NCBI GenBank assembly: GCA_021307315.1
Contig: JAJSPD010000169.1
Span: 5,001 to 37,363 of the forward strand
Direction: 5' to 3'
DNA length: 32,363 nt
DNA from: Bisporella sp. PMI_857
Taxonomy: Eukaryota > Ascomycota > Leotiomycetes > Helotiales > Helotiaceae
The translations under genes were made by a program, and so were the position numbers. Of this stretch, positions 8,453 to 18,240 are shown one piece after another (positions within the stretch are counted from its first letter, which is position 1; each line of letters begins with the position of its first letter). A model generated the notes under the pieces. That model made no database searches and was not told the DNA's origin. It saw only the letters and a list, made by a program, of their open reading frames with translations.

Positions 8453-10545
8453 GAACACCCGGGCTGCAGTAATTACTTATTCTTTAACCTGAGGGCACGT
8501 AGCACCGCGATCTCTGCGCAGTGCTAGTATGCTCGTTGAGGCTGGTGGATAAGTCTTCGTTGTTCATTGTTCTAAGCTACGGTATCGCGAGTTGGGGTGA
8601 GAACGAGGTCTCACAATTCCGGTGATCCGGTGGATCACGTGAAACTATTTACATGCATTCCAACAGTTATCTCATAAATCAGACCCCGGTCATCATTAGA
8701 ACGTAGCACAAGCCTACCCGATAGCTACAATTACGGATATTAATGCAGCGAATAGAACCAGCTCGACATTCAGCATTCGAAGTTACATCAAGGAGGAAGG
8801 TTAGGGTGGTGCGGATATGGTTGAAGGAGACCCAGGGCCGACGCGTCAGTCGCGTCGTGAACGTGCCAAAACAACGAAAGCATTGGAACAAGAAAGGGTC
8901 ATGCTCCTTGCGGATGAAGACGAAAGCAATGACAGCGGACCAGAGAAGACAATTCACGTAGCAACGGCCCCCGGCGCACCACGACCGACTCGAACCGCAA
9001 TCACGCCTCAACCCAAGGACCAAGCAGCGCCCACGAGAACCCGAACATCTGCAGCGAAGGTTGCAGAACGATTGGCAGCAGCCACTACAACTACAAATCG
9101 ATCAGTGATCGGAAAGACGAGCACAACGGCCAATGGGCAGAGCAAGGCACTGACCGAGTTGATTACCTCACTACTGAGCGCCATAGAGGAACAGAAGCAA
9201 GAACAGATGGAGGCAATGGCGGAGCAGAAACGGGCACACGCCAACCAGATCGAGACTCTCTCCGAATTGTTCACGAAGCAGATCGAAACACTGAAGGCAG
9301 AAGTGGCTGAATTGATCCAGACCCAGTGGTCCAACATCCAAAATTCGTCGGCACTCAATCTGTCGTATGCAGATGTTGCCCGTACGCCACCGAGCAGTCA
9401 ACCAAGCAATGTCCAGACCCTTACCTCGATGGGCACGATACCATCAGCAATGACAGATACGCTGTACTGCACCATCGATACGTCCAGGATGGGAGAGGAA
9501 GACAAGAGCAAGGTGCACCCAGGATCAATCAGAAAAGCAATCGAGGAAGAGATCCGCACCACAGATGGACATGCGAATTGGCGCTGCGCGGCAGTAATCA
9601 AGGATTCCAGAAATGCCGAACGCGTCAAGGTAGCATGTAGAGACGAAGCTGAGCTTCACAGGGTCAAGGAAGCAGCTCGGAAAACGGCCCCACCTAATGC
9701 TCGGGTGTTACGAGACCAGCTCTACCCAGTGAAGGTGGACAACGCAAACCGAACGGCCATTCTCGATCAAGAGGGAAACATTTTACCTGGGGCCGCCGAG
9801 GTCCTGGGAAAGGAGAATGAAGTCAACATAGCCAAGATCGCATGGCTCAGCAGAAAAGATCAGGGGAAAGCGTATGGGTCAATGGTAGTCTACGTCACTA
9901 AAGGCAGTGAAGCAGCACGACTACTGCGAGAGCAGTACTTCCACGTTGCTGGGGAATCCGCATACACCAGGGTCTATGAACATCGAGCGGGCCCAACGCA
10001 ATGTTACAACTGTCAAGAAGTCGGTCATAAGGCATATGCTTGCACCAAGACGCAGGTATGTGCAAAGTGCGCCAAGGAGGGCCACATCCACAAGGAATGC
10101 TCGCAAACGATAGCAAAGTGTGCGTTATGCAAAGGACCGCATGAATCATTTAGCAAGAATTGTCGAGTGCTTCACGGCACCCGGCCCGAGAAATAGTTGT
10201 GATTTGACCCCATTGAATCGCAAACCTCCCCTTCACCCTCCTTTACCTCACTAACCCCCAAAGCACTCTCGTGCTCGCAGCAGGTTCTGCTTCAGCTGCT
10301 GAGGATAGGACGCTGAACACTTTGAGAATCGCCTCCAAGCTACTTGCTACTAATCATTTTACACGAGAACCCGTAGACGACGATGGACCACATGTGGAAA
10401 AGCACTACTTTGGATGTAGATGTATTGTACGGGCCTTGCGAGACCAAGCCAACTATAGAAGAACTTGAATTGTATATAATCGATCTAGGCCCTTTTAGGC
10501 ATATTGCCGGGCGTAATAAAATACTACTACTAAATCAGACCCTCA
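8453..10545 (+). mobile_element. Tad1-like LINE, internally deleted (5' UTR, ORF1, 3' UTR; ORF2 missing)
   Basis: The 5' part (8453-8816) is a dispersed repeat with other copies at 2907-3120, 11165-11290 (reverse) and 17553-17620. ORF1 occupies 8817-10196. Directly after it, 10230-10545 matches the LINE 3' tails at 10755-11060 and, in reverse, 14490-14790, ending with GCCGGGCGTAATAAA. The roughly 3-4 kb ORF2 (endonuclease, RT, RNase H) expected between them is absent. Confidence 0.72.
8817..10196 (+). CDS. LINE ORF1 (gag-like nucleic-acid-binding protein), intact
   Basis: An uninterrupted 459-residue frame starts at the ATG at 8817. A basic, low-complexity N-terminus is followed by a long probable coiled coil (about residues 115-165, rich in Q, E, A and L). 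A central conserved region follows, and from residue 396 on there are three cysteine knuckles: CYNCQEVGHKAYAC, CAKCAKEGHIHKEC and CALCKGPHESFSKNC. Coiled coil plus CCHC knuckles is the layout of ORF1 proteins of Tad1-clade LINEs, which bind element RNA. Unlike the neighbouring transposon remnants it contains no stop codon, so the insertion is comparatively young or the copy escaped RIP-like mutation. Without ORF2 it could move only with help supplied in trans. Confidence 0.85.
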   Translation: MVEGDPGPTRQSRRERAKTTKALEQERVMLLADEDESNDSGPEKTIHVATAPGAPRPTRTAITPQPKDQAAPTRTRTSAAKVAERLAAATTTTNRSVIGKTSTTANGQSKALTELITSLLSAIEEQKQEQMEAMAEQKRAHANQIETLSELFTKQIETLKAEVAELIQTQWSNIQNSSALNLSYADVARTPPSSQPSNVQTLTSMGTIPSAMTDTLYCTIDTSRMGEEDKSKVHPGSIRKAIEEEIRTTDGHANWRCAAVIKDSRNAERVKVACRDEAELHRVKEAARKTAPPNARVLRDQLYPVKVDNANRTAILDQEGNILPGAAEVLGKENEVNIAKIAWLSRKDQGKAYGSMVVYVTKGSEAARLLREQYFHVAGESAYTRVYEHRAGPTQCYNCQEVGHKAYACTKTQVCAKCAKEGHIHKECSQTIAKCALCKGPHESFSKNCRVLHGTRPEK

Positions 10546-10599
10546 GCGAGGTAATATGCCCCACATATGGGCCGCAAACTCCTGAGCCAATAAGAGAGC

Positions 10600-10754
10600 T
10601 CGGAGGGTGATTCCTCGGAAGAGAAGTTCTCGAGCCAAGAAGCCGCTTTTCCTAATTCGTACTCCTCATGATTGCTACTACTGCTACAATGCGTTCTCTT
10701 ATATGCTACAGGTGGTCAGAACTAGAACAGGCAGCTAACTCGCGGCAACAGCAC
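10600..10754. other. Spacer between two LINE 3' tails
   Basis: Contains a short CTACTACTGCTAC-type repeat like those that follow the LINE 3' ends. No gene is seen. Confidence 0.3.
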
Positions 10755-11060
10755 ACTTCATTTTATTCCTTATCTTAACTAACCTGACTAACCCTATATC
10801 ACTCTCGTGTCCCCAGCAGGCTTCGCTTCAATCGCCGACGATAGGACATTGAACACTTGGAGGAATTAACTTCAAATTAACCTGTTACTAATTATGCACG
10901 ATATCTCGTTGACTATGTACTACTGAAAGTGGAAAATATTGGCAGAGGCAATTTTGTATGGGCTGAAGGAGGCATTGGAAACCGAAGGAAATGTACACTA
11001 TATAACATAGACTAGTGCCCTCTAGGCTTAGCCGGGCGTAATAAAACTACTACTACTACA
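10755..11060 (+). mobile_element. LINE 3' fragment (5'-truncated copy)
   Basis: Shares CACTCTCGTG, GATAGGAC.TTGAACACTT and the terminal block TAGGCTTAGCCGGGCGTAAT with the 3' tails at 10230-10545 and (reverse) 14490-14790. It is followed by a short CTACTACTAC run. No coding sequence remains. 5' truncation of this kind is normal for target-primed reverse transcription. Confidence 0.65.
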
Positions 11061-11080
11061 GGTGGTCATGTGACTGAGTC

Positions 11081-11157
11081 CTTTGTTCACTCCTCCATTC
11101 ACCCTCCCATTCACACCCCTTTGTTCACTCCCCCATTCACTCCCCCATTGACTCAGG
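11081..11157 (+). repeat. Minisatellite, about 12-13-bp unit (CCCCCATTCACT type)
   Basis: Six or so imperfect units of TTCACTCC(C/T)CCA are visible in tandem between the LINE 3' fragment and the reverse LINE 5' fragment. Confidence 0.7.
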
Positions 11158-11164
11158 ACCATAC

Positions 11165-11290
11165 CAACAGTCTGATTTATGAGATAACCAACAATAGCTA
11201 TTTGTATGCAGTTATAATCATGTGACCAGCACCTGAAACAGTAGGACCTCGATCCTACTCAACCCTGTAGAGCCCTCAGAGAGGAAGATA
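11165..11290 (-). repeat. Reverse fragment of the LINE 5' repeat
   Basis: The reverse complement matches 3055-3115 (GTAGGATCGAGGTCC, then TTTCAGGTGCTGGTCACATG) and, further on, TTATCTCATAAATCAGAC at 8665-8682. Confidence 0.6.
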
Positions 11291-12170
11291 CCTGAGGTAA
11301 AAAAAAAGGTCACCAGCTGGAGCTGATTAAGGTCGCTGTCGATACTTTCTCGTTGTCGCCGAAGGCGTCGCGAGGGAGTGGCTGACGTGGCCTTTTCAGA
11401 ACAGAGGATTCTGCCAGCGAAATGGGTACGAAAACCATCCGACTGTTCGGTCCCTTGCCTTACAAGCAAGCTCGTTATTAATTCTACGCTGTGAATGGCC
11501 TGAGCAGCAATGACTGTACCGGGCAGACAGGACACCTCTAGGGCGTAGACAGAGTTTTCGCCTTTTTATCGGAGCCCCGCGGAAGCGCGGCAAACGCTCT
11601 AGGAAGACTCAATGTGTGGAAAAGGTCAAAGCATTCGATAAAGAAAGGGAATCTGAGGTGGTGTACACACTGCGCGGGTAGAAGAGACTGGGAGAAAGTT
11701 GGAGATCTTGTTGGAAAGTGCTGCGTACTCAGAGGGTAATGGTTGGACGCGATTTCGACCACGAAAGAAGACCGCTGTAGCGACAGGCCCAAGGACGAAT
11801 CTACGGGATCACACGAAAACAATACCAGCCCCCTTTTTGACCACACGATTCTACAACAGACAAGGCAGAAGGGCCGGCAGCTGAAGAGGAACTGGGGCAT
11901 GACGAGCCATCGGAGATGCTAGGTTTGGAACACACAGAGGAAAACAAAGCACACGTTTTGGTTAGTGGGAGCGGACACGTTGCTATAGAGCTGCAGGCTT
12001 GGGTTTTATAGTAGCAGCTCCTGCTAGGCACGGTCGGCCTTGCTGTGGGCAGAGATGTGGCAAGGTAGCGCGAAGTAGTTAATAGCTATGAGGCGCAGCG
12101 TACAATGGAGCGACAGAGACACTGTCTATATGGCTCGAGAGGACGAAAGCGCGTGTCGGTCTACTCGAAA
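11291..12170. other. No supportable gene; probable transposon-derived DNA
   Basis: Both strands carry short open frames of up to 120 codons with no recognisable domain, and codon use gives no clear coding signal. A Pogo C-terminus begins at the right edge, so part of this may be the eroded front of that element. Confidence 0.3.
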
Positions 12171-12174
12171 CGTG

Positions 12175-12480
12175 AGCCATAATAATCGTACCCACAAAAT
12201 GGCCTTCATCGCTCCGTTTGCAAAGGACTTTGAGCTGACGTTTTCAAAGCAATATATCCAATCAAGCGTCAGAGCAAATGACCCATCGGTGGTGTTACCG
12301 AAGCTTGAAGTGAAGCCTTGTACGCCAACACCAGGGACCACCCAATGGAACCCCAAAACACCAAGCAACCCCACTGAAGTAGAAGCTCAATCAACGTTGA
12401 TTCGCGATCGGATTTAATAGAACACCAGGGTTTCTCGCCTTCTCTCATTATTGAGATACTTAAATAGCTTAGAATAGGCA
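12175..12480 (+). pseudogene. C-terminal fragment of a Pogo/Fot1-like transposase
   Basis: The plus-strand peptide from about 12199 reads FIAPFAKDFELTFSKQ. It continues with LPKLEVKPCTPTPGTTQWNP, KTPSNPTEVEAQSTLIRDRI and, after a stop, EHQGFSPSLIIEILK. This is the characteristic post-DDE region of Pogo-like transposases and matches the copy at 19733-20017 in layout. The N-terminal HTH and the catalytic core are missing. Confidence 0.75.
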
Positions 12481-12566
12481 CTGTGATGATACTGCATTCA
12501 CAGACGTTGTGGCAGCCTGAGTAACTCGGCTTGGAACGTCAAAAAGGGCTGCTTCTGAGCGCAAAC

Positions 12567-12984
12567 TGTAACAGCCACAATCGGTTAGGGATGGTTTACA
12601 GCAGGTCACAATCGGTTTAAGGAAGGTTTACAGCTGTGACAGCCAGGATCGGTTAAGAATGGTTTTACAGTAGGCCACAATCGGTTTAAGGATAGTTCAC
12701 ACTAAAGTCGGTTAGAAATTGTTTACAGCAGCACAGGTCGGTTTAGGTCGGCTACAGGCTCCTTTACAGAAGTGCCGACTTCTAAAAAGGATACAGCACT
12801 GTTAAGCATCGTTAGGGGATATAAGGAACAGCTAGAGCCCTCTGGAGAAGGGCAAGCTTGAGTTTTTCTCCTTAGACTTACAAGCATACTTCTAATATCA
12901 TACATCACTATTGCAACTATAGCGCTCGTCAAATGTTCTCACCTGTTATATTGCAATCCCTCCTGTTGCCCTCTATCTGTTACA
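12567..12984 (-). mobile_element. Solo LTR, family B copy 2 (418 bp, reverse), TSD CAAAC
   Basis: On the plus strand it runs from TGTAACAG to CTGTTACA with CAAAC duplicated outside (12562-12566 and 12985-12989). The right half is the reverse complement of the family B LTRs at 5095 and 19338. The left half (12567-12760) is a private tandem array that accounts for the extra length. Confidence 0.9.
12570..12765 (+). repeat. Minisatellite inside family B LTR, about 32-36-bp unit
   Basis: About six imperfect units, each centred on ATCGGTTTAAGGA..GTTTACAG, repeat across this stretch. The array lies at the end of the LTR where copies 1 and 3 are respectively unexpanded and expanded with a different unit. 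Confidence 0.78.
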
Positions 12985-12989
12985 CAAAC

Positions 12990-13265
12990 CAACGCAAAAG
13001 GAAGCGGAACTAGAATGGCGGAGACTCATCAAAAGAGGCAGAGGATTGCAGCAGGTTGTTGTGGCGTTGAGTAATACGTGCAAAGACCCAGAGGTTTATT
13101 GAAGTGCGTCGCTCGCATGTGGCTAACGTGACTAATAACACTAATAACACTAGTAATAGTACAGTACAGTATTGAGTCTCTTGTGTGAAAAAACGAGTTT
13201 ACATGAGTAGAGAAAAGGTAAAGACTAATAAACTACAGACTCCTACAAATTCCTACAGTCTATTC
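12990..13265. other. Spacer between solo LTR and MITE, no gene seen
   Basis: Contains an ACTAATAACACTAATAACACTAGTAATAG triplet-like run near 13130-13155 and an echo (CAACGCAAAAGGA) of the region upstream of the first UstYa-like gene. Nothing else is recognisable. Confidence 0.3.
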
Positions 13266-13433
13266 CAGTGTGCGAGTTAGTATCATTCCCAATATGATAT
13301 AAGATTCAATTTCCGTACTAATACTAGCGCTTTATAAGAATCTCATACTAATACTAGCGTGGTATCAAAAAGTCGATCTTATATGTCTCGAGACTCGATA
13401 TTACTAAATACGACGATACTAACTTGTTCACTG
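13266..13433. mobile_element. Short hAT-type MITE (168 bp) upstream of UstYa-like gene 2
   Basis: Starts CAGTGTGCGAGTTAGTATC and ends GATACTAACTTGTTCACTG, imperfect inverted termini with the hAT-like CAGTG end. The flanking octamers GTCTATTC and GTATCTTC agree at six of eight positions. Its interior (AAAAAGTCGATCT, CTCGAGACTCGATAT) is shared with the 396-bp MITE at 1769-2164. It ends 96 bp before the start codon of the second UstYa-like gene. Confidence 0.72.
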
Positions 13434-13529
13434 GTATCTTCTATTTCGATGCATATATGTGCTGACCTGTGAAGTCTGTTCCATTCCAGTATTGCTTCCT
13501 TCATAGCTTATTCTGCGTTCGAAACGATA

Positions 13530-14449
13530 ATGGCAATTCAGAAAGACGCAAAAATGGAAGAGGAGAATAAACCCTTGAACAGTCCCAGTACTCCTTACCG
13601 AACGTCCTGGTCTCATGAGGATGGCAGTGTGCCAATCCTCAGCTCGAAGAAGCGCTTACATCAAGGAAAACTTCACCCTATCCTCACCTCCGTCCATTTA
13701 TACTATTCATTGATCATCATTATTATTATTGCCTTATACATGACCCAGAGAGTTACTCGCTTCGAATTATCCTCGCCACCAACCCCATTCTCTAGTCTTC
13801 CACTTTTATGTGGATCAACGTCTAGCGAGGCGCTCGCCATGGGCTGTGTCTTCGATGTTTATATTACGTGAGTTAAGTCCTCACTCTAGGAGCACACTCG
13901 GCAAGGTTAATAAGGGTGATTTCAAAAACGCTTTGACAACTTGGATACTAATAGAACATCTTTGTGGGTAGTGGTTGGCTTCCAGCCGCTTGTTATGACC
14001 CCGCGGTAGCTGAGCTGTCGCAAAACAACATGAGCGACTCGTTATCTTTGTCCGGCAGAAGCATAGCCTTTCCTATCTATTGGGATGAAGAGATGACTCG
14101 AAAGGCAAGTCTAGAGGATGTCATGACAGCGGCTGTTGTGAACGGCGAGGATAGATACAGTAACAAGTTTCACACCGCCTGGGAATATCATCGTGCGCAC
14201 TGTCTCCATCTTTGGAGGCTCGGTGTCAGCGCTGCAGAGCGTTTGGCAAGAGGCGAGAGGAGCATTGGAGTATACTACAATGTTGCCAGCCCAGAGCATG
14301 TGGAGCATTGTAAAGGGGTGATATCCGGAGCACACAGTCGGGAGCCTACCAAATATGCGACAATCACTCCTGGTGTCGTCCATTGTATCGGTCTCGACGA
14401 CGCTTGGGATGATTCTTATGGATTGGGTGGACGAAGGAAGCATACATGA
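13530..14449 (+). CDS. UstYa-like (DUF3328-type) membrane protein, copy 2; two exons
   Basis: Exons are 13530-13867 and 13972-14449, giving 271 residues. The intron is 104 bp, phase 2, with GTGAGT and GGGTAG borders exactly as in copy 1. One membrane helix lies at about residues 52-70 (an I-rich run before ALYMTQR). After it come CGSTSSEALAMGCVFD, GWLPAACYD at the exon junction, HRAHC (residue 186 on) and HVEHC (residue 222 on), and the shared C-terminus GGRRKHT. By eye about three quarters of exon-2 residues match copy 1. Both frames stayed open, so both proteins were probably kept functional after duplication. The role is inferred as an oxidative tailoring enzyme of a peptide pathway, ER or vesicle membrane-anchored. 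The 5' flank is replaced by a MITE, so its regulation may differ from copy 1. Confidence 0.78.
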
Positions 14450-15759
14450 GATCTACTGTCTTCAATGCTGCGTGGCGAACAACATCAATTTAATTTTTTC
14501 AAATTTTTTTTTTCATTCGCCTGGCTAGGCCTAGACGGCCCTAGTCTATATATTACATCCTACACTTCCTTCGATGTTTACATTGTCTCCTGAAGCCCAT
14601 ACAGAGCTGCTTCTCTCAAAGTTTTCCAAATCCAATGCCTGTATTATTCGATGAGGTCTCGTATGTAGTTAGTACAAAGCAAACCCGAAGTTCATTCCTC
14701 CAAGTGTTCAATGTCCTATGTTCGATGACTGAAGCGGGACCTGCTGGAGACACGAGGGTGTTGGGGGTTAGTCGGGGTTAAGGGAAAAGAACTGATATTT
14801 ACTGTTGTGGGGTGTTAGTTGCCCGCTCTACCTCTACGTCTAGTAGTTTTGTGGCTATAGCAAATTTGATCATTGCTCGAACTGCGTCCATATTTGGTAT
14901 GTCCCTGGATCGGTGGCTGTCCCCCCTCCCCCAAGTAGAAGGAGAGGCTGTCTCTTCTTGTGTTTGTCTCCGCCAGCATTTGTGTTCGGTATGCCTCTCA
15001 TCTCGTGCATCGAAAAAGAAAGTGCTTGACCGTTTCCCTTGCTTGGCCGCATTCGCATTGGTCCGATTCCGCTGCTCCAATCCGGTGAAGGTATCCGTTG
15101 AGGCGTGCCATTCCTGTTCGGAGTTGTGCCAATATGCTCGCTTCTTTCCGCTTGAGAGTGTTGTGAAGGGTACGAGTGTGTTTGCCTGGCAGCGCTATGT
15201 CCATCTCCCTCGAGTATTTACCTATCCCTTTTGGGAATACCTTATTTCCCCACTGCCTTGCTTCGACGTTTATTGTCGTAGCCTTAGCCCGCTGTAGTTC
15301 TTGCGGTGAGTGCCTTTGCTTGGTGGCTTGCCGGGCTGCTCCCTTGGCGTTCTTGCCCAGTGTGAACTCCTCCTGTGTCGGAACCATACATGCTAACGTG
15401 GTTGCCTCCTTTCCTTAGGTTGCGGACCGCATCGTAGACTTACCCAATACTGCTCTGGCCAGACTGGTGTTTAGGCTTACTCAGAGCAAGTAGCGCACCC
15501 TGGTTGCTGGTGAATATAGTTCTGCCTCCCTAGGAGATCTGGCGGCAGGCATCTCACCTCCATTGCTATCGCTGCCAACTCGGCCGCGTATGGGTTGTGT
15601 TGAGTTCTCGTTCCTATTGTGATTGAGTATGCGACAGGTTCCTCATTGGGTGCATTGCCGGAGGTGTCGTCAATAGTTCCGCCCATCCCAACCATGCCTT
15701 TCCTCACAGACGAACCCGTCACGATCCGGATACCTGGAGTCGGACTGGCGACCTCTATT

Positions 15760-15999
15760 TGTTCAAATAGAAGGAGAAAGTCACGTGGCCTTCAGAGAGT
15801 ATAGGGCAAACGAGTATCAATTGCTGAAGGTTGTAGAACCTAAACTACAGGAGATAATCCCTCTACTTATAGAGGTACGATACTCACATGTCATCACACT
15901 GTTGCCTACCGTTGCCTACTGTTGCCTACCGGTGCCTACCGATGCCTACCGGTACCTACAATAGACTAGGCATGATCCTTAGACCTAGCCTGTTCAACA
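15760..15999 (+). mobile_element. Solo LTR, family A copy 2 (240 bp), TSD CTATT
   Basis: Begins TGTTCAAATAG and ends CTGTTCAACA, with CTATT on both sides (15755-15759 and 16000-16004). It splits the LINE ORF2 remnant between RNase H and the preceding linker, so it is younger than that LINE insertion. It has about six 10-bp GTTGCCTACC-type units (about 15900-15957) where copy 1 has about three. Confidence 0.93.
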
Positions 16000-17483
16000 C
16001 TATTGCTTTCTCTCTGTCCGGCTCGATGGTCACGGGCAATCGGTCCTCCCACGGAGCTATCACGTAGGGTTTGATGACCTCCATCCGATCTGTTGGTGTC
16101 TGTTGGTGCGCGCAGGCTATCTTTTGCAGCGGGGAAGTGAATCTCTGTAACACTCTGGGCCTAGCCTCGAGAGCGGGTTTGTCTCAGGCGACTTACGGAG
16201 GCTCACTCATAGCTTAGTTGCCCTTTCAGCGTGCCGTTTCTGTACTGTGTGTATACTAGCTTCGGCTTCCGCAATGGCTGTCGCTACTGTACGAAAGGTT
16301 CCTATGATTGCTTGTGCGCCAATACTTTGGACCCTATTTATGGAGGGAATTGTTTTCCATCCACATGCATGTATCCAAACGTTGGAGGCGTAGTCCACCA
16401 CTGGCGCTACCGTTGCCCCCAAACAATTGTCTCGCGGTAGAGGGGGACACCATCTGTAGCCGTCTTAATGCATGGCAGCACGGAGACCTCTGGTTGCTGC
16501 TTTTGTAATGTGCTGCCTATAGCGGAGCTCCGTATCCGTAACTATACCCAAGATCCTGGCTGTGTTGCTTGGTGTAACGGTTTCCCCTTTAATCGTGAAT
16601 GGTGTAGTGTTGGTTTGGTCCACGCGCCTAGTGAAGTGTATTAGTATCGCCTTTTCTCCCTCAAATGTGGCTCCGCTTCGTTTCTCTCAGTCCATCGCTC
16701 GGTCGATTGTGCTGGAATCCCTTCTCGATTCGCTTCTGCTGATGGCCCTGTGACCCACGCACTGTAGTCGTCTACAAATGCCATTGATACCCCATTCGCA
16801 GTCAATTTGTGTTGGACTAGGTCACCATTAAAGAAGAGGAACAGTATTGATGAGAGTGGTGAACCTTGCGGCAAACCTGCTTGTGGTAATGGTTGTTGTT
16901 GAGAAGTGTGGCCATTCACTAGTATGGTTGCTGTATGTTCTGAGCAAAAGCTATCAATCCACCGTACTAAGGTCGGCGGGATGCCTCTTGCCGTGAGTCT
17001 CTGCAGCAGTCTCTCCTTATACACCCAATTGTATGCGCCATTTACGTCGAAGCTAATCAAGCTAAGGATCTTTTTGATCTCCACGCGTTGTAGATGTGTT
17101 CCTGCAAAAGCAAGAGTGCTTGTTCAGCAGGGCGCTTCTTTCTGGCCCCGAAATTGTTCGTGGGGAGTAGCCCGAAAGTCTCCACAACGTGCGATATTCT
17201 CTCAGCAATTACTGCCTCTAATACCCTTCCAAGTGTAGAGAGCAGCGAGATCAACCTTCATGACTTTGTGACCGTGTAATCGCCTTTGTCTGGCTTCTTC
17301 AGTGGTATAATCTTGGCATTTCTCCATTGTGTGGGGAGTTCTCCTCTATCTAACGACGTCTGGAAGAGGAGCAATACCTTGTCCTTCACTACCGGCCGCA
17401 CCTGCTTCCAAACTACGGCTAGTATTCCATCATCTCCTGGCGCCTTCCATGACTTCGCCGTAATGATTTCCCTTTCTACCTGT

Positions 17484-17640
17484 TTGTATCACTCTCTTGA
17501 GTGATACTTCTTGGTTTTGATAACTTGCAATTGCTCAAGTCGGTTACCCACGGGGCACGTAGCACCGCGATCTCAGCACAGTGCTAGTATGCTCGTTGTA
17601 GGTGGTTGACTTGTTTTTGATTCATTCTTCTAAGTCTATT
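17484..17640 (+). repeat. Short foreign insert in LINE ORF2, including a LINE 5' repeat fragment
   Basis: A near-perfect palindrome, GTATCACTCTCTTGAGTGATAC, lies at about 17486-17507. From 17553 the sequence GGCACGTAGCACCGCGATCTC matches the LINE 5' repeat at 8494-8514. It breaks the minus-strand ORF2 between the pre-RT and RT segments. Confidence 0.5.
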
Positions 17641-17940
17641 GCTACGTACAGGAGTATATGCTCATGTGGTCCGTGTGCGTCGCGGGGTGTGCTATTCACT
17701 TGTACCAACACTACCTCTTCCGTTGTTGAGGCATCAATACTGGGTTCGTTGTGGCCGCGGCCCTTCATCTCCTATCCTCACTGGCAGTAGAGCAAAGAAA
17801 GTAGACAATAGTTCTTCCGATTGTTCAATTTTGTCTCTTGTGCTGGATCCGTCTCTCTTCGTCAACGTCGGTATTTTGTTGAGTGCTGAGCTCCCACTGG
17901 GGTCCAAATACTTGTAAGGTGCTGGAGTAGTGTGGCACAA

Positions 17941-18240
17941 GTCAGCTGCAATTCTGATACAAGACTAATCTCTACCCTCTCTACTACGTCCCGAGTCCCC
18001 TACTTATACCCTCCGTACCCCTGGCGGTTCCCCACGTGCCCATACATGCCCAGCATCATGGCTCTTACCGAGCCGCTCCTTGCCACTTTAGCACGTGACA
18101 TCCTGGCACGTGACACTACTGGCCGCTTGGCATATATTTGTGTCATCCGCGAGGAAATCCTCCCAGTACGCCTTTTTCTGTCTCCGGGTGGCATCATGGT
18201 ATTCCTTAGCAGACTCATTCGCTTAACTCAATTAAGCTTG
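17941..18240. other. Spacer with a short CACGTGACA duplication, no gene seen
   Basis: GGCACGTGACA/AGCACGTGACA occurs twice around 18090-18117. Short open frames on both strands show no recognisable domain. Confidence 0.3.

Larger units (their letters stand above)
14490..17940 (-). mobile_element. Decayed Tad1-like LINE, ORF2 and 3' UTR, minus strand
   Basis: Read 3' to 5' on the plus strand it ends with the shared LINE 3' tail (14490-14790). On the minus strand this finishes GCCAGGCGAATG followed by an A-rich run (14495-14520). Upstream lie the C-terminal knuckle region, RNase H, RT and pre-RT segments to about 17940. ORF1 and the endonuclease domain are absent. It is interrupted by a solo LTR (15760-15999) and by a small foreign piece near 17490-17640. 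Confidence 0.75.
14800..17940 (-). pseudogene. LINE ORF2 remnant: reverse transcriptase, RNase H and CCHC-like tail
   Basis: Minus-strand segments appear in the order expected for a LINE ORF2. Pre-RT linker (17734-17940) reads SALNKIPTLTKRDGSS. The RT start (about 17057-17480) reads PLKKPDKGDYT, then LGRVLEAVIAERISHVVETF. The RT palm (16641-17084) holds SLISFDVNGAYN, LPQGSPLSSILFLFF and FVDDYSAWV, with FVDD in place of the usual YADD-type box. The thumb (16207-16422) reads APVVDYASNVW. A linker (15956-16153), RNase H (15400-15722, with YAAELAAIAMEVR) and a C-terminal cysteine region, CECGQARETVKHFLFRC, follow. Numerous stops and frameshifts make it inactive. Confidence 0.82.

Noticed and set aside
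11538..11900. Minus-strand open frame of 120 codons with a hydrophobic, Cys-rich start, considered as a small secreted protein or RiPP precursor
   Set aside because: No internal repeats, no clear signal peptide cleavage context, no Kex2-type spacing, and it lies among transposon fragments.
12570..12765. Tandem array considered as a CRISPR-like array
   Set aside because: Units are imperfect, spacers are not unique and the context is a fungal LTR. It is an ordinary minisatellite.
5867..14449. One tandem segmental duplication covering both UstYa-like genes and the family A LTRs downstream of each
   Set aside because: The two LTRs have different target duplications (TGATT and CTATT) and different contexts, so they inserted independently. 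Only the genes and a few flanking bases are duplicated.
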